Shown: one piece after another, positions 6,998 to 16,011 of the stretch
How positions within the stretch are numbered: the first letter of the stretch is position 1
How the letters are laid out: every line of letters starts with the position of its first letter
Assembly (NCBI GenBank): GCA_000720375.1
Contig: JOAA01000012.1
Coordinates: 1-64,000 of the forward strand
Direction: 5' to 3'
Source of the DNA: Rhodococcus rhodnii
GTDB taxonomy: Bacteria > Actinomycetota > Actinomycetes > Mycobacteriales > Pseudonocardiaceae
Length of the DNA stretch: 64,000 nucleotides
Notes under the pieces: generated by a model
Seen by the model: the letters and a program-made list of their open reading frames with translations, nothing else
Database searches by the model: none
What the model was told of the DNA's origin: nothing
Translations under genes and position numbers: made by a program

Positions 6998-9688
6998 ATG
7001 CGTGCACTCGCCGCGTCGTTAGGGTTCGCGGCGGCGCTCATGTTCGCCGCCAGTCCCGCAACGGCCGAGCCCGTCAGAACGGCCGTCAGCGATCCCGCGC
7101 AGTACGTCAATCCCTTCGTCGGCACCAAACCCGGAGGCCCGGACTTCGGGCACGGCGGCGGTGCCGGCAACACCTTCCCCGGCGCGGACGCGCCCTTCGG
7201 GATGATGCAGTGGAGCCCGGACACCGTCACCCACCAGCACGGCGGCTACCACTACGACGACAACCGGATCAAAGGCTTCAGCCTCACCCACCTCTCCGGC
7301 CCGGGCTGCAGCGACTTCGGCAACATCCCGTTCATGCCGACTCTCGGCACGAGCCCGGTCAGCAACTACACCTTCTCCCACGCCAACGAATCCGCCTCGC
7401 CGGGCTCCTACTCGGTGACCTTCAACAACGGTCTGCGCACCGAACTGACCACGACCGCCCGGTCCGGGATGGCGAGGTTCACGTACCCCGCCGGGCAACG
7501 GGCATCGTTGTCAGTCGACGCTGCGAAAGCGTTCAACGCGGCCAGCGGAACGATCACCATCGGAACCAATTCCCTGTCCGGCTACACCGACAGCGGCGGC
7601 TTCTGCGGCGCCGGAAACCGGTATCGCCTGTACTTCCACGCCGTGTTCGACACCCCGTTCGCGACGTCCGGAGTCGCGGGCGCCGACGGCAAGGTCGACG
7701 AGAGCCGCAAGTCCATCAGCGCGGGCAGCCTGCCGCAGACCCAGAAGGGCGCGGACACGCGCAGAGGCCCAGCGATCACAAGTGACGTGACGCCTCTCGC
7801 GGCCGCCGCTTTCGTGTCCTTCAACGCGGCCACGGTCACGGCCAGGGTCGGGATTTCCTTTGTCAGCCTGGAAGGCGCACAGGCCAACCGCAACGCGGAA
7901 CAAGGAACCAGGAGCTTCGAGGAGATCCGGACCGGCACGCGCAACGCGTGGAACAACCTGCTCGGCCGGATCAACGTCACCGGCGGCACCGACGCCCAGC
8001 TGCGTACCCTCTACACCGGGCTCTACCACTCCTTGTTGCACCCCAACGTGTTCAGTGACGTCGACGGCCGGTACATGGGCTTCGACAAACAGGTCCATTC
8101 GGTGCCCAGCGGACGGGTCCAGTACGCCAACTTCTCCGGCTGGGACGTCTACCGGTCCCAAGTCGCGCTCATCGCGCTGATCGCACCGGCGGAAGCGGCC
8201 GACATCGCCCAATCGGCGATCAACCAAGCCGCGTACGGCGGCTACTTCGACCGCTGGACGGTCGCGAACGGTGGAACCGGTGTGATGAACGGCGACCCCG
8301 TCTCGATCATCGTGTCCACAATGCACGCTTTCGGTGCGACGAACTTCGACGCGGCCGACGGTCTCAGAAGAATCGTCGCCGGTGTCAACGATGTCCGCCA
8401 ACGTCCAGGCTGGCTGCAGTACAACCAGTATGGCTACGTGCCGATCGGCCTTCCGGACGTCTGGGGATCGGCGTCCACCACACTGGAATACACCAGCGCG
8501 GACTTCGCGATCTCCCAGCTTGCCGCGAGGCTCGGTGACAGCGCGACCGCGGAGAACTTCCTCCGGCGCGCCCAGAACTGGCGCAACATCTTCGAATCAG
8601 GCACCAAGTACATCCAGCCGCGCAACACCGACACGACCTTCCCATCGTTCAGTCCGACCCAGCAGAACGAGTTCGTCGAAGGCAACGGCGGCCAGTACGC
8701 GTGGATGGTGCCGTACAACCATCGAGGCCTGTTCGGCGCCATGGGCGGAAACGCGACCGTCGTGTCCAGATTGGACTCGTTCTTCACCGAGTTGAACGCG
8801 GGCCCGACCAAGAACATGGCCTATCTCGGCAACGAACCCACGCTGAACACGCCGTGGGCGTATGCCTACGCGGGCGCCCCGTACAAGACCCAGGACGTGG
8901 TCCGGCGCGCGTTGACAACGTTGTTCAAGCCGTTGCCGGAAGGCATTGTCGGCAACGACGACCTCGGGCAGATGTCCTCATGGGCGGTCTGGGCGGCGCT
9001 TGGGATGTATCCGCAGGCACCGGGCCGGGCTGAGCTAGTGCTTGCTTCCCCGCAGTTCCCGAGCATCACGATCAGCCGGGGCAACGGCAAGACGATCACC
9101 ATCACCGCGCCGAACGCCTCGGACTCCGTCAAATACGTGCAAAGCCTGCGCGTGAACGGGCAGAACTCGACCAAGGCGTGGCTGCCGGAATCCTTCGTGG
9201 CCAACGGCGGCACGCTCGATTTCACACTCGGCACCAGCCCGAACACGTCGTGGGGCAGCGCACCGGCCGACGTTCCACCGTCCTTCGACGTCGGCCCGGC
9301 GACACCGAGGTCCGGCGCGATCGTGGGCCTGGCGAACAAGTGTGCCGACGCGGATCCGACCCAGACGACGAACGGCGCACAGGTCCGGCTGTGGGACTGC
9401 AACGGATCGCCTGCGCAGCAATGGACATTGGCGTCCGACGGCACGATCCGGGCACTGGGGCGGTGCATGGACGTCGCCAGCAGCAAACGGGACAACGGCA
9501 CCAAGGTCCAGTTGTGGGATTGCAACGGCACCGGCGCTCAGCAATGGTGGCCTCGTCCGAACGGCAGTTTGGTGAATCCGCCGGCCGGCCGGTGCCTTGA
9601 CGTCCCGAACAGCAACTCCGCCAACGGCACCCAGCTGCAGATCTACGACTGCAACGCGACGGGCGCCCAGAACTGGCGGTTGCCATAG
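6998..9688 (+). CDS. Secreted GH92 alpha-mannosidase with C-terminal ricin-type lectin domain
   Basis: An 896-residue secreted glycosidase. GH92 enzymes are calcium-dependent exo-alpha-mannosidases acting on alpha-1,2 and related linkages of mannans or N-glycans. After a signal peptide (cleavage near ATAEP, residue 25) the GH92 N-terminal beta domain begins with YVNPFVGTKPGGPDFGHGGGAGNTFPGA. The catalytic (alpha/alpha)6 domain carries EFVEGNGGQYAWMVPY and GNDDLGQMSSWAVWAALGMYP. Residues from about 770 form a ricin B-type (CBM13) trefoil with three QxW repeats (QQW, QQW, QNW), a likely carbohydrate-binding module. The ATG is chosen for the strong AGGAGGA ribosome site; earlier in-frame codons lie upstream of the operator. 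Confidence 0.93.
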   Translation: MRALAASLGFAAALMFAASPATAEPVRTAVSDPAQYVNPFVGTKPGGPDFGHGGGAGNTFPGADAPFGMMQWSPDTVTHQHGGYHYDDNRIKGFSLTHLSGPGCSDFGNIPFMPTLGTSPVSNYTFSHANESASPGSYSVTFNNGLRTELTTTARSGMARFTYPAGQRASLSVDAAKAFNAASGTITIGTNSLSGYTDSGGFCGAGNRYRLYFHAVFDTPFATSGVAGADGKVDESRKSISAGSLPQTQKGADTRRGPAITSDVTPLAAAAFVSFNAATVTARVGISFVSLEGAQANRNAEQGTRSFEEIRTGTRNAWNNLLGRINVTGGTDAQLRTLYTGLYHSLLHPNVFSDVDGRYMGFDKQVHSVPSGRVQYANFSGWDVYRSQVALIALIAPAEAADIAQSAINQAAYGGYFDRWTVANGGTGVMNGDPVSIIVSTMHAFGATNFDAADGLRRIVAGVNDVRQRPGWLQYNQYGYVPIGLPDVWGSASTTLEYTSADFAISQLAARLGDSATAENFLRRAQNWRNIFESGTKYIQPRNTDTTFPSFSPTQQNEFVEGNGGQYAWMVPYNHRGLFGAMGGNATVVSRLDSFFTELNAGPTKNMAYLGNEPTLNTPWAYAYAGAPYKTQDVVRRALTTLFKPLPEGIVGNDDLGQMSSWAVWAALGMYPQAPGRAELVLASPQFPSITISRGNGKTITITAPNASDSVKYVQSLRVNGQNSTKAWLPESFVANGGTLDFTLGTSPNTSWGSAPADVPPSFDVGPATPRSGAIVGLANKCADADPTQTTNGAQVRLWDCNGSPAQQWTLASDGTIRALGRCMDVASSKRDNGTKVQLWDCNGTGAQQWWPRPNGSLVNPPAGRCLDVPNSNSANGTQLQIYDCNATGAQNWRLP

Positions 9689-9708
9689 CCGCTGTGTTGA
9701 ATTCTTGG

Positions 9709-9745
9709 GGGCCGGTCATTCCCTGAGCATGGGGATGACCGGCCC
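9709..9745. terminator. Bidirectional hairpin terminator between GH92 and LLM genes
   Basis: An inverted repeat with 15-bp arms, GGGCCGGTCATTCCC and GGGGATGACCGGCCC, one mismatch and a 7-nt loop. It lies between two convergent genes and covers the last codons of the oxidoreductase gene. There is no U-tract, as is common for actinobacterial terminators. Confidence 0.6.
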
Positions 9746-10573
9746 GAAGGCCTCGAAACTCGGTTCGAGCACGGTGAAGTAGCTGATCCCGAACCGATCG
9801 CGCTGGGCCCGCAACTGCTCGGCGATCTCCTCGTACGTGCCGACGAGCAAAGCTGGGACGTCCAGCAAGAAGTCGGCGCTGACGTCCAGGCCGAAGCGCC
9901 GGATCTGCTCCTGCGCCGCGCCGCGCCGGTCGTCGGTGACGACCACGCTCTGAATCAACAGGTTCGACTCGTAGTCACGGCCGTCCGCGGCCGCGCGGAC
10001 GAACTCGACGCGTTCGTCGAGTTCCTCGGAGGTGATGAACTCCAATGGCGGAGTGGTGTCCGGCACGGCTTTGAGACCGGCGAACGCCACGATGTCGCCG
10101 TGCTCGGCGGCCAGGCGCAGCACACGATCGCCGTTGCCGCCGACCATGATCGGCAAAGACTGTCCAACTTCCTCCGCCGCCGCAAGGATTTTGTGGACTG
10201 TGTCGACCAGGTGCGTGACGCGTTCACCCGCACTGGGCCAACCGAGTCCCGCGGCTTCGAACTCCTCACGGACATATCCGGCCCCGAGGCCGAGTTCGAA
10301 CCTGCCGTCGGTGTACGTGTTCACCGCGAAGGCGTCGCGGGCGAGCAGGGTCGGGTTCCAGAAACCGGCGTTGAGTACGAACGTCCCGAGTCGCGGCCGG
10401 GTGGTGACCGCCGCGGAGAGCATCAACGACGGAAACGGCGCCGCCATGGACAAATGGTCGGGCATGAGGATCACGTCGTAACCGAGTTCCTCCGCCCGGC
10501 GGCTCTTCGCGATCCACTCGGCGCGGTCACCGACCGCGGTCATGTTGACACCGAACCGAAATGCGCGAGTCAT
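9716..10573 (-). CDS. LLM-class F420-dependent oxidoreductase (TIGR03621-like)
   Basis: A 285-residue luciferase-like monooxygenase-fold protein, TIM-barrel type, of the group annotated as F420-dependent LLM oxidoreductase TIGR03621. The N-terminus FRFGVNMTAVGDRAEWIAKSRRAEELGYD, the internal GRFELGLGAGYVREEFEAAGLGW and the MVGGNGDRVLRLAAEHGD segment are family hallmarks for deazaflavin and substrate binding. The physiological substrate is unknown. It is convergent with the GH92 gene, and a weak TAGGT stands in for a ribosome site. Confidence 0.88.
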   Translation of the reverse strand: MTRAFRFGVNMTAVGDRAEWIAKSRRAEELGYDVILMPDHLSMAAPFPSLMLSAAVTTRPRLGTFVLNAGFWNPTLLARDAFAVNTYTDGRFELGLGAGYVREEFEAAGLGWPSAGERVTHLVDTVHKILAAAEEVGQSLPIMVGGNGDRVLRLAAEHGDIVAFAGLKAVPDTTPPLEFITSEELDERVEFVRAAADGRDYESNLLIQSVVVTDDRRGAAQEQIRRFGLDVSADFLLDVPALLVGTYEEIAEQLRAQRDRFGISYFTVLEPSFEAFGPVIPMLRE

Positions 10574-10740
10574 GGTGTGAACCTACCAGTCCCGCAAGGA
10601 ATGTAGGGCTGGGTCAACCTGATCGGGTGGGGTAGCTCCATCAGGGAATTGTCTCCGGTCGCGTCCCTGATGTCCCGGATTCCGGCCACCGAGATACTTC
10701 GCCCGGCACTCCGGATATTTCAAGCAGGGGGAAGTACGTC

Positions 10741-11879
10741 ATGGCGACACCTGTGGACACCGCACGCCCGATTCCGCCGCCCGCACCGGGAAGCCCGGTC
10801 AAGATCAGACGGTTGCGCTGGCTGCTGCCGGCGTCGCTGGTGATCGGATGGCTGGTGATCGGCGCGATCGGCAGTGGCTACCAAGGCAAACTCAGCGATG
10901 TGGTCGAGGACTCCAGCGCGGCCTTCCTGCCCAAGTCGGCCGAAGCGACCGAAGTGGACGCGCTGGTCGCGAGATCCGACGACAGCACAGACGTTCCCGC
11001 ACTCGTCGTCTTCGCCAGGGCCGAAGGCCTGACCGGCGCGGACAAGGACTTCATCAGCACACGGGCCGCCGCACTCGGCCAGTTCCAGCGTCAGGACCTG
11101 GACAAATTCGGTGGCATGGCCCGGCCGGATCTCTCCGGTCATCCCATCCCAGGACGGCAAGGCGGCGCAGGTCGTGGTGGCTCTGCCGGGTGATCTGCAG
11201 GACAAGATCGGCGACGTCACAAGGAGATCCGGGCTGCGTCGCGGCCAACGTGCCAAGTGGACTGTCCGCGCACGTGACCGGACCGGAACAAGTACGACGC
11301 CATGCGGGTGAGCTGGCGTGCGTGCCTCGAACCGCTGCTGGCCTCGGCGGTCACGGTCATTCTCGGCCTGCTGTGCCTGTTGTTGTCCGACTTGAACAGC
11401 AACAAGAGCCTCGGGCCGGTCGCGGCGATCGGTATCGCGGCGGCGCTGGTCACCGCCACGATCGTCACCAAGGCGGACCGGGCGGGCGAGGTCCTCGACG
11501 TGGCCAGGCAGGTGCCGGGAGTCGCCCAGATCGAGCAGAGACCGAAGGTCGTCGACGGCCTGCCTTGGGCATCGACTACAACATCTTCCTGATGACGCGA
11601 GTCCGTGAAGAAGCGCTGCGGATCGGCACCAGACGCGGCACGCTCAAGGGTCTCGCGGTCACCGGCGGGGTGATCACGTCGGCCGGTGTCGTGCTCGCGG
11701 CGACGTTCGGGGCGCTCGCGTTGCTGCCCATGGTGATGCTCGTGCAGATGGCCTTCCTGGTGGCGTTCGGTGTGTTGCTTGACACGTTGATCGTCCGGTC
11801 GTTGCTGGTCCCGGCGTTGACCTTGCAGATCGGCCGCAAGATCTGGTGGCCGAGCGCGCTGTCCCGCAGCGCGCCCTAG
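10741..11879 (+). pseudogene. Decayed MMPL-family transporter
   Basis: Fragments of one actinobacterial MMPL (RND-type) transporter appear in family order but in different frames. Frame 1 (10741-11193) gives the N-terminus with a transmembrane segment and the VVEDSSAAFLPKSAEATEVD region. A frameshift leads to QVVVALPGDLQ and, in a third frame, LSAHVTGPEQV. After a jump, 11302 onward gives ASAVTVILGLLCLLLSDLNS, then VARQVPGVAQIEQ, then in a further frame LGIDYNIFLMTRVREEA through a C-terminal transmembrane bundle ending IGRKIWWPS. Intact relatives are about 700 residues; only about 380 codons remain. Several internal deletions plus frameshifts make it non-functional. A good ribosome site (GGGGGAAG) still precedes the ATG. 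Confidence 0.88.
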
Positions 11880-11888
11880 TTGGGGTTA

Positions 11889-12031
11889 GGGCACGCGGGA
11901 TGCGACGATGACCCGTAGTGCGATCGCGGAGGAAGCCGGTGCGAATCCGGCGCGGTCCCGCCACTGTGACCTGGCCTGACGGCCGGGGAGCCAGATACTC
12001 CGCCCGCACTCGGGTACGCGCCCGCGTGCCC
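11889..12031 (+). promoter_or_regulatory. Cobalamin (AdoCbl) riboswitch
   Basis: The conserved B12-sensing core is present: GAAGCCGGTGCGAATCCGGC, then GCGGTCCCGCCACTGTGA, then GGGGAGCCAGATACTC. A perfect 11-bp P1 stem closes it, GGGCACGCGGG (11889-11899) with CCCGCGTGCCC (12021-12031). The downstream 45 nt can form CGGGCGTGGACACCCG beside the GGAAGGA ribosome site, suggesting translational control of the cobaltochelatase operon. It starts 10 bp after the MMPL remnant. Confidence 0.95.
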
Positions 12032-12075
12032 GTGGCCTCGACTTCGGGCGTGGACACCCGGGGAAGGATCTCGCT

Positions 12076-14004
12076 GTGCGCTTCCCGTTCTCCGCCATCG
12101 TCGGACACGACGACCTGCGGATGGCCCTCTTGCTCAACGCGGTGCATCCGGGCATCGGCGGAGTGCTGGTCAGAGGCGAGAAAGGCACCGCGAAGTCGAC
12201 GATCGTCCGAGCGCTGGCGGCCTTGCTGCCCGCCGTGGACGTGGTCCCGGGCTGCCGCTTCGCCTGCGATCCGGCCAACCCCGACCCCGCTTGCCCCGAC
12301 GCGCCGCACACCGGCGCAGATCAGCGTCCGGCGCGTCTGGTGGAACTGCCGGTCGGCGCGACGGAGGACCGCCTGGTCGGGTCGCTGGACCTGGAACGAG
12401 CGCTGACTGAGGGCGTGCGCGCCTACCAGCCCGGTCTGCTCGCTGCCGCCCATCGTGGGGTTTTGTACGTCGACGAGGTCAACCTGCTGCACGACCACCT
12501 GGTGGACCTGCTGCTCGACGCGGCCGCGATGGGGCGTGCGCACGTCGAGCGGGAAGGCGTCTCGGTCTCCCACGCGGCGAGCTTCCTGCTGGTCGGGACG
12601 ATGAACCCGGAGGAGGGCGAGCTGCGGCCGCAGCTGTTGGACCGGTTCGGGCTGACGGTGCACGTGGTGTCGTCGCGTGATGTGGCGATCCGGACCGAGG
12701 TGATCCGCCGCCGGTTGGCGTTCGAGGCCGATCCGTCGGGTTTCGCCGCTCAGTGGGCGGCGGCCGACGCGGAGCTGGCGGCGCAGATCGTCAAGGCACG
12801 CACGGCTTTGCCTGGTGTCGCGTTGCCTGATGCAGAGCTTCGCCGGATCGCTTCGGTGTGTGCTTCGTTCGAAGTGGACGGTATGCGGGCCGACCTTGTC
12901 GTGGCCCGGACGGCAGTCGCGCACGCTGCCTGGCGTGGCGGCAATTCGGTCAACGCCGATGACGTCGAAGTCGCTGTGCGGCTTGCGTTGCCACACCGCC
13001 GTCGCCGGGATCCCTTTGACGAGCCCGGAATTGATGAGCAGCAGCTCCAGGACGCTTTGCGGAACGCGGCCGAGCAACAGGACGAGGGACCCGACGACGA
13101 CCCGGACGGTCCAGGCGATGGTGGTGGCGAGCTGCCTCGTAACGCCGAACAGCCGCAGGGTTCCGACGGTGGCGGTGACCAGCCGCCGGTGCCGCCGGCG
13201 CCCGCGTTCAAAGCCAGGCTGTTGCAGGTCCCGGGCATCGGCGAAGGTGCTCCTGGCCGTCGATCCCGCGCCACGGCCCGTAACGGCTACATGGTTCGGC
13301 CGTCCACTGTGGAGGGAAACGGGTTGCATCTCGTGGGGACGTTGTCGGCCGCCGCGCCGCACCAGTCCGCACGTGGTCGCGACGGCGCCGGATTGGTGTT
13401 GCGCGGGCAGGATCTGCGATTGGCTGTCCGCGAGGGCAAGGAAAGCAATCTCGTTCTGTTCTGTGTGGACGCTTCCGGGTCGATGGCGGCCCGCAAACGC
13501 ATGTCCGCGGTGACTGGCGCCGTGCTGTCGTTGTTGCGTGACGCGTATCAGCGGCGTGACAAGGTTGGTGTGGTGACGTTCCGTGGGAATTCCGCTGAGG
13601 TGACGTTGCCACCGACATCCTCGGTGGACGCGGCCGCCGCGCGGCTCAAAGGGCTGCGGACCGGGGGTCGTACGCCGTTGGCCGATGGATTGCTTCGAGT
13701 GCGTCGAGTGCTTGCGGCGGAACGACTTCGTGACCCGCGCAGGCGCCCCCTGCTCGTACTGCTGACCGACGGCAGGGCCACGCAGAGCGCGGGCGGGCGC
13801 GACCCAATGGACGACGCGATGCGCGCGGCCGGAATGCTTGCCGCGGACGGGATCCCGAACATCGTGGTCGACTGCGAGCAGGGATACGTCAAGCTCGGGC
13901 TGGCTTCCCGGCTCGCGGCGGTGCTGGGCGGGACCTGCCTGCGGCTGGCCGAGCTGTCGGCCGACCAGGTCACCGGCGTGGTCCGGGCAGCGCGAGCGGC
14001 GTAA
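12076..14004 (+). CDS. Putative cobaltochelatase subunit, ChlI-ChlD fusion
   Basis: A 642-residue fusion of an AAA+ ATPase (ChlI/BchI-like) and a von Willebrand A domain (ChlD/BchD-like). In actinobacteria such proteins work with CobN to insert cobalt into hydrogenobyrinate a,c-diamide. The AAA+ part has Walker A GEKGTAKS near residue 34, Walker [12 protein letters not shown] and an arginine-finger-like [20 protein letters not shown]. An acidic Pro/Gly-rich linker covers about residues 340-400. The VWA domain has the MIDAS motif DASGSM and TDGRAT. The GTG start has a GGAAGGA ribosome site directly below the riboswitch. No cobN is in the window. Confidence 0.92.
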   Translation: MRFPFSAIVGHDDLRMALLLNAVHPGIGGVLVRGEKGTAKSTIVRALAALLPAVDVVPGCRFACDPANPDPACPDAPHTGADQRPARLVELPVGATEDRLVGSLDLERALTEGVRAYQPGLLAAAHRGVLYVDEVNLLHDHLVDLLLDAAAMGRAHVEREGVSVSHAASFLLVGTMNPEEGELRPQLLDRFGLTVHVVSSRDVAIRTEVIRRRLAFEADPSGFAAQWAAADAELAAQIVKARTALPGVALPDAELRRIASVCASFEVDGMRADLVVARTAVAHAAWRGGNSVNADDVEVAVRLALPHRRRRDPFDEPGIDEQQLQDALRNAAEQQDEGPDDDPDGPGDGGGELPRNAEQPQGSDGGGDQPPVPPAPAFKARLLQVPGIGEGAPGRRSRATARNGYMVRPSTVEGNGLHLVGTLSAAAPHQSARGRDGAGLVLRGQDLRLAVREGKESNLVLFCVDASGSMAARKRMSAVTGAVLSLLRDAYQRRDKVGVVTFRGNSAEVTLPPTSSVDAAAARLKGLRTGGRTPLADGLLRVRRVLAAERLRDPRRRPLLVLLTDGRATQSAGGRDPMDDAMRAAGMLAADGIPNIVVDCEQGYVKLGLASRLAAVLGGTCLRLAELSADQVTGVVRAARAA

Positions 14005-14015
14005 GGAGAAACGGC

Positions 14016-14630
14016 GTGCCACAAGGAAAACCTGTCGCGGTCCCGGAGGACGGCCTGACCACGCGGCAGCGTCGCAACCGGCCGCTGCTGATGCTGCACA
14101 CCGGTGAGATGAAGGGCAAGTCCACGGCGGCGTTCGGGCTGGCGCTGCGGGCGTGGAACCAGGGCTGGCCGATCGGCGTGTTCCAGTTCGTCAAGTCCGC
14201 CAAGTGGAAAGTCGGCGAGGAGAACGCCTTCAAGGCCCTCGGCAGGCTGCACGACCAGACCGGTGAGGGCGCGCCGGTCGAATGGCACAAGATGGGCGAA
14301 GGCTGGTCCTGGAGCCGGAAACAGGGCACCGAGGAGGACCACGCGGCCGCCGCGCTGGAAGGCTGGCGGGAGATCGCGCGCCGTCTCGCCGCCGAGCAGC
14401 ACGGGTTGTACGTACTCGACGAGTTCACGTATCCCATGCATTGGGGCTGGGTCGATGTGGACGAGGTCGTGGCGACCTTGCGAGACCGGCCAGGTAGCCA
14501 ATACGTGGTGATCACCGGGCGGCACGCGCCGCAGGCCCTGATCGACGCCGCGGACCTGGTCGTGAACATGACCAAGGTGAAGCACCCGATGGACGCGGGG
14601 CAAAAGGGTCAACGAGGCATCGAGTGGTGA
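14016..14630 (+). CDS. cobO: Cob(I)yrinic acid a,c-diamide adenosyltransferase CobO
   Basis: A 204-residue CobA/CobO-type corrinoid adenosyltransferase that transfers the adenosyl group of ATP to cob(I)alamin precursors. The P-loop variant HTGEMKGKSTAAFG lies at residues 28-41, and the C-terminal VITGRHAPQALIDAADLVVNMTKVKHPMD motif is diagnostic. The GTG start has AAGGAG upstream and lies 11 bp after the chelatase gene. It overlaps cobB by 4 to 7 nt depending on the cobB start. Confidence 0.95.
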   Translation: MPQGKPVAVPEDGLTTRQRRNRPLLMLHTGEMKGKSTAAFGLALRAWNQGWPIGVFQFVKSAKWKVGEENAFKALGRLHDQTGEGAPVEWHKMGEGWSWSRKQGTEEDHAAAALEGWREIARRLAAEQHGLYVLDEFTYPMHWGWVDVDEVVATLRDRPGSQYVVITGRHAPQALIDAADLVVNMTKVKHPMDAGQKGQRGIEW

Positions 14631-15958
14631 TTCCGCGGGTTGTGATCGCCGCCCCGGCGTCCGGCAGTGGCAAGACCACGGTGGCGACCGGGCTGATGGC
14701 CGCGTTGCGGCGGCGTAGCGACAAGGTCGCGCCGTTCAAGGTCGGCCCTGACTACATCGACCCTGGTTATCACACGCTCGCCGCAGGCAGGCCTGGCCGT
14801 AATCTCGACCCGGTGCTCGTGGGGGAATCCACGGTCGAGCCGCTGTTCCTGCGTGGCGCGCGGGGCGCGGACATCGCGGTGATCGAGGGCGTGATGGGCA
14901 TGTTCGACGGCCGTGACCCGGCCTCGGACTTCGGCTCGACCGCGCACATCGCCAAGCTCCTGCAGGCCCCGGTCATCCTGGTCGTGGACGCGTGGGGCCA
15001 GGCCCGCAGCATGGCCGCGCTGGTGCATGGATTCCGGGCCTTCGACACCTCGATCCGGCTGGCCGGCGTGATCGCCAACCGGGTGGGCTCGACGTATCAC
15101 GCCTCGATCCTGGAGCGTGCGTGCGAGGAAGTCGGATTGCCGCTGCTCGGGGCGTTGCGGCGGGCGGAGAGCCTGCAGGTCCCGTCCCGGCACCTCGGCC
15201 TGGTGACGGCCGCCGAGCACGGCCCCGAGGCCGTTCGGGTGATCGACTCGATGGCTCATCTCGTGGCCGGCGGGGTCGATCTGGACGCCGTGACCGCCGT
15301 GGCCCGTTCCGCTGGGCAGCTGGACGGGACCGCGTGGGAGCCGGACATCGAAGAGGCAGGTCGGCCGGTGATCGCGGTGGCCGGAGGACCGGCTTTCACC
15401 TTCGGATACGCCGAGCACGCCGAGCTGCTGGCCGCAGCCGGAGCCGACGTTGCCGTGTTCGACCCGCTGCACGACTCCGCCTTGCCTGACGGAGCCCGTG
15501 GCCTGGTGTTGCCGGGAGGTTTTCCCGAGCAGCACGCCGAGGCGCTGTCGGCCAACTCAGGGCTCCGCCGCGCGGTCGCCGAGTTCCGCGGGCCGGTGCA
15601 CGCCGAGTGCGGCGGGCTGTTGTTCCTGGTCAAGAGCTTGGACGGGCATCCGATGTGCGGGGTCTTGGACGCGACGGCCGAGATGACCCCGTCGCTGTCG
15701 CTGGGCTACCGCGACGCCGTCGCCGCTGCTGACTCGCCTCTGGGCACTGAAGGCATGCGGTGGACCGGGCACGAGTTCCACCGGACGGTCGTGCAGCCGG
15801 TGCACGGCGCGAAAGCCGCGTGGATCTGGCGTGACCGCGAGGCCAACGTCGTCCGCGAGGGCTTCGTGTCGGGCCAGGTGCACGCCTCCTACCTGCACAC
15901 TCATCCCGTCGCCAACCCTGCGGCGATCGCCCGTTTCGTCGCATGCGCCTCTGGTTGA
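14624..15958 (+). CDS. cobB: Cobyrinate a,c-diamide synthase CobB/CbiA
   Basis: A 444-residue glutamine- and ATP-dependent amidotransferase. It amidates the a and c carboxylates of (hydrogeno)cobyrinate. The P-loop APASGSGKTT lies near the start, FKVGPDYIDPGYH is the substrate loop, and EGVMGMFDG the switch region. The C-terminal glutaminase-like domain has the nucleophile motif ECGGLLFL and histidine in SYLHTHP. Two adjacent GTG codons (14624, 14627) could start it; both overlap the cobO stop, showing translational coupling. Confidence 0.95.
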   Translation: MVIPRVVIAAPASGSGKTTVATGLMAALRRRSDKVAPFKVGPDYIDPGYHTLAAGRPGRNLDPVLVGESTVEPLFLRGARGADIAVIEGVMGMFDGRDPASDFGSTAHIAKLLQAPVILVVDAWGQARSMAALVHGFRAFDTSIRLAGVIANRVGSTYHASILERACEEVGLPLLGALRRAESLQVPSRHLGLVTAAEHGPEAVRVIDSMAHLVAGGVDLDAVTAVARSAGQLDGTAWEPDIEEAGRPVIAVAGGPAFTFGYAEHAELLAAAGADVAVFDPLHDSALPDGARGLVLPGGFPEQHAEALSANSGLRRAVAEFRGPVHAECGGLLFLVKSLDGHPMCGVLDATAEMTPSLSLGYRDAVAAADSPLGTEGMRWTGHEFHRTVVQPVHGAKAAWIWRDREANVVREGFVSGQVHASYLHTHPVANPAAIARFVACASG

Positions 15959-16011
15959 ACAAGATGTGGCAGGGTATGCGTCGGCTCTCATGAAACGGGG
16001 TGAGCTGACCG

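Noticed and set aside
11674..14022. 782-codon open frame on the minus strand over the chelatase gene
   Set aside because: It is antisense to a clear ChlI/ChlD fusion and crosses the riboswitch; Arg/His/Gly-rich composition is typical of high-GC shadow frames.
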